Source of the DNA: Bacteroidia bacterium
Lineage (GTDB): Bacteria > Bacteroidota > Bacteroidia > J057 > JAIXKT01
NCBI GenBank assembly: GCA_026932145.1
Contig: JAIXKT010000043.1
Coordinates: forward strand, 7,428 to 43,259
Reading direction: 5' to 3'
Length of the DNA: 35,832 nucleotides
In this document: positions 29,511 to 35,832 of the stretch, one piece after another
Numbering within the stretch: position 1 is the first letter of the stretch
Layout: the number at the start of each line of letters is the position of its first letter
Position numbers and translations under genes: made by a program
Notes under the pieces: model-generated
What the model was told of the DNA's origin: nothing
What the model saw: the letters and a program-made list of their open reading frames with translations, nothing else
The model's database searches: none

Positions 29511-29533
29511 AAATAGAAGTTGAATCTTAAACT

Positions 29534-29567
29534 AAAAAGGCTACCTGATAATCAGGCAGCCTTTTTT
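29534..29567 (+). terminator. Bidirectional terminator between OMP gene and trxA
   Basis: The arms AAAAAGGCT and CCTG (29535-29547) pair with CAGG and AGCCTTTTT (29553-29566) around a short AT loop, with one mismatch. A on the left and T on the right make it work for both convergent genes. Confidence 0.85.
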
Positions 29568-29583
29568 AATACTTTTTAACTTT

Positions 29584-29898
29584 TTAAGCAAAGCGTTGAA
29601 TGATAGTTTGCAGTTGTGCGGCAGATACAACTCCGGACTGCCGCCATTTAATCTGGCCATCTTTAAACAAAATAAGAGTTGGAACTCCCTGTATCTGATA
29701 TGCTTGTGCAATAGCCGGATTCTTATCTACGTCTATTTTAACGATAGAAGCACTATCCCCTACAGTATTCTTTAACTCTTCCAGAATTGGAGACATCATT
29801 TTACAGGGTCCACACCATGTAGCAAAAAAATCTACCAATACCGGTTTTTCTGAGTTAATAAGGTCTGAAAAAGTAGTCTTTACAGTTGTTGATTGCAT
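29584..29898 (-). CDS. trxA: Thioredoxin
   Basis: The 104 residues form a single thioredoxin domain with the redox motif WCGPC (Cys29, Cys32) in [49 protein letters not shown] follows, with the cis-proline in GVPT. There is no signal peptide, so it is cytosolic and reduces protein disulfides such as ribonucleotide reductase with thioredoxin reductase. It is a monocistronic gene converging on the outer membrane protein gene. Confidence 0.96.
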   Translation of the reverse strand: MQSTTVKTTFSDLINSEKPVLVDFFATWCGPCKMMSPILEELKNTVGDSASIVKIDVDKNPAIAQAYQIQGVPTLILFKDGQIKWRQSGVVSAAQLQTIIQRFA

Positions 29899-30101
29899 AA
29901 ATACAATATGTCTATATTAATCCAAACAGCTTAACAAGATAAAATGTTCCCTTTTTATAGAAAGAGAATTAGGTTTTAATATTTTTATGGTTTTTGATAA
30001 ACTTTTCCAAATTGAGAATAATAATATCATTCTATAGATGGTGGTTTGTGGATTTTAGAATAGTTTTGAAATAACTGTGATTTTAAGGCAAAAAACGACA
30101 G

Positions 30102-30144
30102 TTTGTCCCAAAAATGACACTGTAATTTGTATCTTTGTCCCAAA
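30102..30144 (+). promoter_or_regulatory. hppA promoter region with a direct repeat
   Basis: TATCTTTG (30130-30137) is a perfect -7 box, 26 bases before the ATG. The 11-mer TTTGTCCCAAA occurs at 30102-30112 and again at 30134-30144, 32 bases apart, the second overlapping the -7 box. The first TTTG is 24 bases upstream of the -7 box, longer than the usual spacer. The repeats could be regulator half-sites on one face of the helix. Confidence 0.5.
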
Positions 30145-30163
30145 TCTTACATAAACTACATTT

Positions 30164-32665
30164 ATGGATAAAGTTATATTGTTTGGCGTTCCTATTTTTG
30201 GGGTGCTTGCTTTGCTCTATACGCTATGGAAGGCGGCATGGATTAAGACTCAAGATCCGGGTACAGAGCGCATTCAGCAGATAGGGGGTTATATCGCAGA
30301 GGGAGCATTAGCTTTTTTAAAAGCTGAATATCAGGTATTAGCGATATTTGTCTTGTGTGTAGCTGTTTTATTAGGTGTTACAGCAAATAATGAGCATTCT
30401 TCTTGGGTTATCGGAATTTGTTTTGCACTTGGTGCAACTTGCTCTGCTACTGCCGGTTACATTGGGATGTCGGTAGCCACTCAGGCAAATTACCGTACTA
30501 CTTCTGCTGCACGCCAATCACTTGGTAAAGCCTTAGAAATTGCTTTTGCCGGTGGCTCTGTTATGGGAATGGGGGTAGTTGGTTTAGGAGTATTAGGACT
30601 TGGGCTGAGTTTTTTGGTTGTTGGAAGCATTTACGGACTTGAAAGCGCAGCTTCCGTCAATAAAGTAATAACTATTGTTACCGGTTTTTCCTTTGGGGCA
30701 TCTTCTATTGCGTTGTTTGCGCGTGTAGGCGGCGGTATTTATACAAAAGCGGCTGACGTAGGGGCAGACTTAGTGGGAAAAGTTGAAGCCGGTATCCCTG
30801 AAGATCATCCCTTAAATCCAGCTACTATCGCCGATAACGTTGGTGATAACGTTGGCGACGTAGCCGGTATGGGTGCAGACTTGTTTGAATCCTATGTAGG
30901 CGCTATTGTTGGCACAATGGTGTTGGGTGCTGCATTCATCGGCTCTGACTTTGTAGATAATTTTAGTGGTTTATCTGCGGTAATGCTTCCGTTAGTTTTA
31001 TGCGGTATCGGAATTATTCTTTCTATAATAGGTACTTTTTTTGTTCGAGTAAAAGAAGGTGGTAACCCGCAAATGGCTTTGAATATTGGTAGTTTTGGCG
31101 CAGCCGGCCTAATGCTAATTGCATCATGGTTCATTATCAAGTGGATGCTTCCTGAATCATGGAGATACAACGATCCATTGTATAACGCAGCGGGTGAATT
31201 TACGCAATATACTTCAACGGGTATTTTTATCGCCACAGTTATTGGTTTGGTGGCCGGTGTTTTAGTGGGCGTTGTTACCGAATATTATACTGCTACAGGA
31301 CGTACCCCCGTGCTTTCTATCGTTCGTCAATCTTCTACCGGTCCGGCTACTAATATTATCGCTGGATTAGGTGTTGGGATGATGTCCACGGCAATTCCTG
31401 TTTTGTTAATTGCTATTTCAATCATTGGAGCTTTTCATTTTGGTGGTTTGTACGGTATTGCTATTGCAGCAGTAGGGATGTTGGCTACTACGGGCATACA
31501 ACTTGCTGTTGATGCTTATGGTCCGATTTCCGATAATGCCGGAGGTATTGCAGAGATGTCAGACCTTCCTAAGGAAGTACGTAGCCGCACTGATAAATTG
31601 GATTCGGTAGGAAATACTACTGCCGCTATCGGAAAAGGTTTTGCTATTGCCTCAGCCGCTTTAACGGCATTAGCTCTTTTTGGAGCTTTTATGACTTCTG
31701 CCAATATCAAAACAATAGATATTTCTAAGGCAAATGTTATGGCTGGCTTGTTTATAGGGGGTATGTTGCCTTTTGTTTTTTCTGCAATGGCGATGAACGC
31801 CGTAGGCAGAGCCGCTATGGCTATGATAGAAGAGGTACGCCGCCAGTTTAGAGAAATTCCGGCTCTTGCGAACGCTATTAAAGTAATGAAAAAAAATGAA
31901 GGCAAAGAGCTTTCTCAGTGGACTGCTGCTGACCAAGAAATATTTCACAAAGCAGACGGTGTAGCCCAGTATGGTAGATGTGTTGAAATATCTACGGTTG
32001 CAGCCGTCCGTCAGATGATTGCGCCGGGGCTGTTGGCCGTCATTGTGCCGGTTGTAGTTGCTTACTTTCCTCTGTTAGGCCCAGAGTCATTGGGCGGTTT
32101 GTTAGCCGGAGTCACCGTTACAGGCGTTTTAATGGCAATATTCCAATCCAATGCCGGCGGAGCTTGGGATAACGCTAAAAAAAGCTTTGAAGAAGGTGTT
32201 ATCATTAACGGAAAAAAATTCTACAAAGGATCAGACCCACATAAAGCTGCCGTTATTGGGGATACCGTTGGAGACCCGTTTAAAGATACCTCCGGCCCGT
32301 CTTTAAATATTCTGATTAAGCTAATGTCTGTTGTTGCGTTGGTTATCGCTCCCAATTTGACTAAATCTACTCAAACTAAGGTATCAGATTCTTCCTATAT
32401 TCACACAAATACCTACACATTAGCAGCTACGAACCCAACATTTAATCAGGAGATAAGTTTTGGTACTGATGCTCCAATGTTTGCTGCTCAGGATTCCTCC
32501 AAAAAGAAAAACAAGCCGCTGCAAGTTGTGGGCGGAAAAGAAAGTGCTAATACCTTAAAGAAAATTTCTTCTAACGGTACACCAACTAAGCAACTTCAAA
32601 GTGGTGGTTTACAGAAATTGGTAATTCCGCCGGCTAACCCTCCCAAATCTAACCCACCTAAATAA
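30164..32665 (+). CDS. hppA: Membrane-bound proton/sodium-translocating pyrophosphatase
   Basis: HppA hydrolyses pyrophosphate and pumps H+ or Na+ across the cytoplasmic membrane. The 833 residues contain the family blocks [46 protein letters not shown], the later [16 protein letters not shown] and the C-terminal [22 protein letters not shown], all part of the pyrophosphate/Mg site. Alanine in [13 protein letters not shown], where K+-independent enzymes have lysine, points to the K+-dependent class, common in Bacteroidota and often Na+-pumping. About 99 residues follow the last helix: a Ser/Lys/Pro-rich hydrophilic tail ending [14 protein letters not shown] do not know this tail from typical family members. 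Confidence 0.96.
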   Translation: MDKVILFGVPIFGVLALLYTLWKAAWIKTQDPGTERIQQIGGYIAEGALAFLKAEYQVLAIFVLCVAVLLGVTANNEHSSWVIGICFALGATCSATAGYIGMSVATQANYRTTSAARQSLGKALEIAFAGGSVMGMGVVGLGVLGLGLSFLVVGSIYGLESAASVNKVITIVTGFSFGASSIALFARVGGGIYTKAADVGADLVGKVEAGIPEDHPLNPATIADNVGDNVGDVAGMGADLFESYVGAIVGTMVLGAAFIGSDFVDNFSGLSAVMLPLVLCGIGIILSIIGTFFVRVKEGGNPQMALNIGSFGAAGLMLIASWFIIKWMLPESWRYNDPLYNAAGEFTQYTSTGIFIATVIGLVAGVLVGVVTEYYTATGRTPVLSIVRQSSTGPATNIIAGLGVGMMSTAIPVLLIAISIIGAFHFGGLYGIAIAAVGMLATTGIQLAVDAYGPISDNAGGIAEMSDLPKEVRSRTDKLDSVGNTTAAIGKGFAIASAALTALALFGAFMTSANIKTIDISKANVMAGLFIGGMLPFVFSAMAMNAVGRAAMAMIEEVRRQFREIPALANAIKVMKKNEGKELSQWTAADQEIFHKADGVAQYGRCVEISTVAAVRQMIAPGLLAVIVPVVVAYFPLLGPESLGGLLAGVTVTGVLMAIFQSNAGGAWDNAKKSFEEGVIINGKKFYKGSDPHKAAVIGDTVGDPFKDTSGPSLNILIKLMSVVALVIAPNLTKSTQTKVSDSSYIHTNTYTLAATNPTFNQEISFGTDAPMFAAQDSSKKKNKPLQVVGGKESANTLKKISSNGTPTKQLQSGGLQKLVIPPANPPKSNPPK

Positions 32666-32686
32666 AACTTTTTAATGTTTTTTTAG

Positions 32687-32734
32687 AAATCTCTTCTAAA
32701 CTCTTTAAGGCAAAAATGAGTTTGGAAGAGATTT
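32687..32734 (+). terminator. Long hairpin between hppA and the VWA gene
   Basis: AAATCTCTTCTAAACTC (32687-32703) pairs with GAGTTTGGAAGAGATTT (32718-32734) over 17 base pairs with one G-T wobble and a 14-base loop. It has no strong T-run after it and ends 12 bases before the VWA ATG. It may end or attenuate the hppA transcript, or shield the start of the VWA gene. Confidence 0.6.
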
Positions 32735-32746
32735 AAAGTTTTCTAT

Positions 32747-33700
32747 ATGAAATTTGCGCACCCTGAATGGATAGCTGTTGCTTGGGGTTTAGCTATTTTA
32801 GCTGGCGGGGTGCTATTTTTGCTGCATAAACGGCACTTAGGCATTCTAAGCTGGTTGCCGCAAAATACTCGACTCGCTTTTCCGCTTGTGCGCACCTTAC
32901 TGAGAGGGCTTCTTTTCGTTTCATTATTACTCGCATGGATAGAGCCAGTCATCAATATAAAAAAAGTAGGTGATAAACAAGCAGATAGGATTGTGTGGTA
33001 TTTGTTGGATGTTTCAGCAAGTATGCAAACCCAAGACGTTGCGCATAACCGAATTTCGGTAGCAAAAGAAGCTATTGTAGCAAGCATAAAACGAATGGCA
33101 GGGGCAAGGATCGGGGTAATCTTGTTTAGCAATAGTGCTCTGGTTCAGGTTCCCTTAACGCATGACCGTGCAGCGGCTATTCAGCTAACCAACCTAATTA
33201 CAGGGCAGGAACTTGCTGCCGGGCCTGCTCAACTGCGGCAAGCCTTGCTATTGGCGCACAAAAGAACTGTTTCAGCTACTCAAAAAAATGAAAAAGCAGC
33301 AAACATTATTATTATCTCTGATGGTGAAGTAGAACCAGAAAATTATGCTTCTATATTGTATAGATTCAAGCAAGATGGAGCTATCATCTGGACAGTTGCT
33401 GTTGGTACAGAGCAGGGAGGATTTATCCCGAATATTTTGAATACCGGAGATCCAGTTCTGTCAAAGACTCAGCTAAGCGGCTTTGAGCCAATCAAAAAAT
33501 ATTTTAATGAACAAACCTTAGCACTCACAACTTCCCCCAAAAATGCCTTCGTGAATATTGAAGATAAGTTTGTTTATAGCCTGAATAGTTCTGATAATGA
33601 GCGTGATAGTTTTTCGCTTAGAGCTTTTTTTCTGGTCTTAGCAATATTGCTTGGCTTAGGGATTTATTTTGCCAGACCATACCAAGCTATTGAAGGTTAG
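32747..33700 (+). CDS. VWA-domain membrane protein, BatB-like
   Basis: The 317 residues have an N-terminal hydrophobic pair (WIAVAWGLAILAGGVLFLL and LVRTLLRGLLFVSLLLAWI), then a von Willebrand A domain with a MIDAS motif DVSAS (Asp88, Ser90, Ser92). The domain continues with RIGVILFSNSALVQVPLTHDR and IIIISDGEVEPENY. A C-terminal helix is FSLRAFFLVLAILLGLGIYFA. This is the layout of BatA/BatB, membrane proteins of the aerotolerance operon in Bacteroidota. The usual partners (MoxR ATPase, DUF58, BatA, BatC/D) are not in the window, so the operon role is uncertain. It is convergent with the M23 gene, overlapping by 4 bases. Confidence 0.88.
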   Translation: MKFAHPEWIAVAWGLAILAGGVLFLLHKRHLGILSWLPQNTRLAFPLVRTLLRGLLFVSLLLAWIEPVINIKKVGDKQADRIVWYLLDVSASMQTQDVAHNRISVAKEAIVASIKRMAGARIGVILFSNSALVQVPLTHDRAAAIQLTNLITGQELAAGPAQLRQALLLAHKRTVSATQKNEKAANIIIISDGEVEPENYASILYRFKQDGAIIWTVAVGTEQGGFIPNILNTGDPVLSKTQLSGFEPIKKYFNEQTLALTTSPKNAFVNIEDKFVYSLNSSDNERDSFSLRAFFLVLAILLGLGIYFARPYQAIEG

Positions 33701-34659
33701 TCAAAAGATTCAATAGATTTTTCTGCAATAGCTTTCATTTCTTGGTATTCTTTGGGGTTCATGTCGGGTAAAAATAAGTCTAACGGGTCAATATAGACAT
33801 TATTTTTTAGCACTTCAAAGTGTAGATGTGGGCCTTTACTTAGCCCTGTATTACCAGATAGGCCAATAACATCGCCTCGTTTTACGGATTTTCCGGGATA
33901 AACGTTGGTTTTCGATAGGTGTGCATAAACAGAAGTATAGCCGGCACGATGTTGAATGATTACCACATTTCCGAGTCCGTCTTTTTTGGTGCCTGCTTCA
34001 CGGACGATTCCGTCTCCTGCTGCTTGAACCGGAGTGCCCGTAGCCGCTTTGAAATCAATGCCGTGGTGTAGCATTTGGGTTTTATGTATCGGATGGTTTT
34101 TCTGGCCAAAGCCGCAAATTATCTCTGATTGAATGGGGCGAACTGCCGGTATAGAGCGTAATTCCTCCTTTTTCATCTTTGTCAGTTCTAAAATTAACGC
34201 ATTTTTATCACTTAACTGTTTTACCTGCGCATGGATAGCATCTATTTTTTCAGCAATAGCATTAATTCCTTCTTTGGTAATATCTCCGCTAAGGGTAGAA
34301 TCAGTAATTTGCTGAACAACTTCTTCTTTATCTAATCGGTCTGTATTTAGAATAAACTTGTATAAATCAGCATCTTTGGCATCTAAGGCAGCGACGGCAT
34401 CCTCTAATTCAGTATATTTTTCATTGTATTGGTCAATGGCTGTTTCTAACTGGTTAATCTTGTGGTGTAGCATAGCCTCCCTATTGCTGTCTGTAAACAG
34501 ATAGTACAGAACTATCCAGAAAACAGCTACTCCTACACCGGCAGACAGATAAAATGCTGCTCGTTTTAAATAATATTTCCAATCACGTACTTCTTTTTCG
34601 TAGGAGCAAGTTACCGGATTATAGTGGTAAATCTCGCGTTTGTAGTTCAGTAAATTCAT
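33697..34659 (-). CDS. M23-family membrane-anchored peptidase
   Basis: The 320 residues have a basic N-terminus, one transmembrane helix (about 32-54) and a coiled coil (about 62-165). A LytM/M23 domain with the zinc ligands HHGID (His198, Asp202), AHLS (His247) and HLH (His278, His280) follows. M23 enzymes cut peptidoglycan peptide cross-links or activate such enzymes. The domain faces the periplasm. The ATG is only 6 bases after the stop of the NHLP-type precursor gene, so both are probably on one transcript. A role in processing the precursor is possible but unproven, since M23 enzymes are not usual RiPP leader peptidases. Confidence 0.9.
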   Translation of the reverse strand: MNLLNYKREIYHYNPVTCSYEKEVRDWKYYLKRAAFYLSAGVGVAVFWIVLYYLFTDSNREAMLHHKINQLETAIDQYNEKYTELEDAVAALDAKDADLYKFILNTDRLDKEEVVQQITDSTLSGDITKEGINAIAEKIDAIHAQVKQLSDKNALILELTKMKKEELRSIPAVRPIQSEIICGFGQKNHPIHKTQMLHHGIDFKAATGTPVQAAGDGIVREAGTKKDGLGNVVIIQHRAGYTSVYAHLSKTNVYPGKSVKRGDVIGLSGNTGLSKGPHLHFEVLKNNVYIDPLDLFLPDMNPKEYQEMKAIAEKSIESFD

Positions 34660-34665
34660 CAGAAT

Positions 34666-34959
34666 TTACTGTAAGGTAAAACATAGTTTTCTTTTTACAG
34701 CAGTAGTGGTAAACCCAGCTCCGCCGCAAATAGAATCAAGTTGGTCTAAATCTAACTCGCGGCCAATATGATTACCTTTATTGGATTCCACAAAGCTAAT
34801 TTCAATATTATCAGGAAGTTCCTTGCCGGATAACTCATGAATTGCATGTTTAGGGTTCTCTAAGCACCGATTGCGGAAATCCTTATCGTGTGTTGCTCGG
34901 CGAAAGGCTTCTTCTAACACAAGGTATAACTGTTCATCAGTTAGTTTTGTAGTTTCCAT
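34666..34959 (-). CDS. NHLP-leader RiPP precursor peptide
   Basis: The 97 residues match the nitrile-hydratase-like leader peptide (NHLP, TIGR03793-type) family of ribosomal natural-product precursors. A helical N-terminal part ends in DKDFRNRCLENPKHAIHELSGKELPDNIEISFVES (residues 25-59). The conserved leader end is ELDLDQLDSICGG (68-80), with the Gly79-Gly80 cleavage site. The core after the double glycine is AGFTTTAVKRKLCFTLQ (81-97), with Thr84-86, Cys93 and Thr95. Thr plus Cys could form a thioether ring, as with LanM-type enzymes, or be cyclodehydrated; this is inference. No modification enzyme, C39 peptidase transporter or radical SAM gene is adjacent in the window. The region upstream is cut by an IS element. 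A -7 box at 34995-34988 gives a leader of about 25 bases. Confidence 0.82.
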   Translation of the reverse strand: METTKLTDEQLYLVLEEAFRRATHDKDFRNRCLENPKHAIHELSGKELPDNIEISFVESNKGNHIGRELDLDQLDSICGGAGFTTTAVKRKLCFTLQ

Positions 34960-34987
34960 TTTTTCCGGTATTTAATATGCGTAACCA

Positions 34988-34995
34988 CAAAGGTA
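34988..34995 (-). promoter_or_regulatory. -7 box of the precursor gene, -33 region lost to IS
   Basis: TACCTTTG on the minus strand matches TAnnTTTG, 29 bases before the ATG. The expected -33 site, about 19 bases upstream, falls at 35015-35018, exactly at the IS boundary (35016). The native -33 box was probably replaced. Confidence 0.45.
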
Positions 34996-35015
34996 TAATT
35001 TTTTTGCTTTGCTAA

Positions 35016-35832
35016 GAGGTTGTTTAAAATTTATTTTTTTATTCTGTTAAGCATAATTCTAATCATAGCTAAGTGCACAAAGCTTGTACTGCATTCGGGG
35101 TGGAATTCATAGTCATTAACCAATCTTCGTTGAAAACCAAGCCATCCAAAAGTTCGTTCAACTATCCATCTCTTGGGTAAGACATTAAATCCACTAATTC
35201 CTGCCACTTTTTTTACAATTTCCAAAGTGTAATTCAAACTTTTTAAAATCCATTCAGCTAAGTTACCGGTATAACCTTGATCTGCCAATATTTTTGTCAA
35301 TCTAGGGTACTTATATCTTAATTCTTCAAGAACATATTTAGCTCCTTCTCTGTCCTGAATATCAGCGTTATGAATCACAATAGCTATAATAAATCCGAAT
35401 GTGTCAGTAATAATATGTCTTTTTCTTCCTTTAATTTTCTTGTTTCCGTCATAACCGTTTGATAACGAGAAAGAACAAGTTTTAACAGTTTGACTATCAA
35501 TTAATCCAAGACTTGGTGAAACATGTTTTCCTTTTTCCTTTCTTAACTTATCACGCAAAAAATCATGTATTTCTTCAATAAGCCCTTCTGCTGTCCATTT
35601 TCTGAAATAATAATAAACGAGTTGCCACTTAGGGAAATCTTTAGGCAGCAATCTCCATTGAACACCAGTTTTGGTGATGTACAATAATGCGTCTACAATA
35701 CATCTTAAAGGATGCTTTCTTTTCCTGTTATCATTTACTATTTTTTCAATAGCTTCGTACTGAATATCAGTTAGGTTGGTTGGGTAGGCTTTCATACTTG
35801 CTTAATTATCTGATTAATAATCAGCAATATAC
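35016..35832 (-). mobile_element. IS5-family insertion sequence, IS1031-like, right end outside window
   Basis: The left end begins gaggttgtttaaaat at 35016, similar to known IS5-family termini. It is preceded by TAA (35013-35015), consistent with the TNA target of the IS1031 group. The transposase fills most of it. The matching right terminal repeat is not present up to the window end at 35832, so the element runs on. Confidence 0.7.
35031..35795 (-). CDS. IS5-family transposase
   Basis: The 254-residue DDE transposase appears intact. It has an N-terminal DUF4096-like domain (LTDIQYEAIEKIV ... TGVQWRLLPKDFPKW) and the catalytic residues Asp100 (LIDSQTVK), Asp172 (ILADQGYTG) and Glu213 (WIVERTFGWL). 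The R-x3-E-x6-type signature continues with RLVNDYE. It is a single uninterrupted frame, so the element may still be active. It lies 71 bases upstream of the NHLP-type precursor gene, in the same orientation. Confidence 0.95.
   Translation of the reverse strand: MKAYPTNLTDIQYEAIEKIVNDNRKRKHPLRCIVDALLYITKTGVQWRLLPKDFPKWQLVYYYFRKWTAEGLIEEIHDFLRDKLRKEKGKHVSPSLGLIDSQTVKTCSFSLSNGYDGNKKIKGRKRHIITDTFGFIIAIVIHNADIQDREGAKYVLEELRYKYPRLTKILADQGYTGNLAEWILKSLNYTLEIVKKVAGISGFNVLPKRWIVERTFGWLGFQRRLVNDYEFHPECSTSFVHLAMIRIMLNRIKK

Noticed and set aside
29890-29925. TTTG-N19-TATTTATG promoter for trxA
   Set aside because: The spacing is right, but the -7 box overlaps the trxA ATG, which would put the transcription start inside the gene.
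31516-31948. Minus-strand open frames of 92 to 129 codons inside hppA
   Set aside because: They are antisense shadows of a strongly conserved membrane protein and have no domain of their own.

Overview
The window reads as chromosomal DNA of a member of the Bacteroidota, probably an environmental Sphingobacteriales/Cytophagales-like lineage. The evidence is a fused lpxC-fabZ gene, a metalloprotease ending in a type IX secretion (T9SS) sorting domain, CarboxypepD_reg-type outer membrane barrels, -7 boxes of the form TAnnTTTG, almost no Shine-Dalgarno sequences, and genes for a Gram-negative lipid A envelope. No rRNA, tRNA or CRISPR array was seen.

Layout. 1-3490 (minus): thiC, a lone paaD-like gene and a bioF-like gene broken by a frameshift in an A11 tract, closed by a terminator. 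3653-8425 (minus): nucleoside transporter, FG-GAP/OmpA surface protein and a GT4 glycosyltransferase. 8637-9914: an AT-rich SAM methyltransferase flanked by two copies of a MITE-like repeat, probably acquired. 9942-14537 (minus): hemA-lpxB and a T9SS-exported pappalysin-like protease. 14791-15922 (plus): an ABC ATPase overlapping a small membrane protein gene. 15926-19803 (minus): a tight lpxD-lpxC/fabZ-lpxA-ABC ATPase operon. 20029-22255 (minus): a GT2 glycosyltransferase with a TerB-like protein, and a DUF1003 protein. 22592-24364 (plus): a radical SAM/SPASM protein and a YkgJ-type cysteine-cluster protein with a structured leader. 24375-29898: a large outer membrane barrel, pirin, a small outer membrane protein and thioredoxin. 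30164-33700 (plus): a membrane pyrophosphatase and a BatB-like VWA protein. 33697-34959 (minus): an M23 peptidase gene preceded, 6 bases away, by a 97-residue NHLP-leader RiPP precursor. 35016 to the window end: an IS5-family insertion sequence.

Most genes serve envelope biogenesis (lpxD, lpxC/fabZ, lpxA, lpxB, glycosyltransferases, barrels, M23) or core metabolism (thiC, hemA, hppA, trxA). The most unusual item is the RiPP precursor at the right end. It has a nitrile-hydratase-like leader, a Gly-Gly site and a short Thr/Cys-containing core. No modifying enzyme lies beside it in the window, and an IS element sits about 56 bases upstream of its start, over the expected -33 promoter position. 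The repeat-flanked methyltransferase, the orphan paaD in the thiC operon and the hairpin leader before the YkgJ gene are secondary points of interest.
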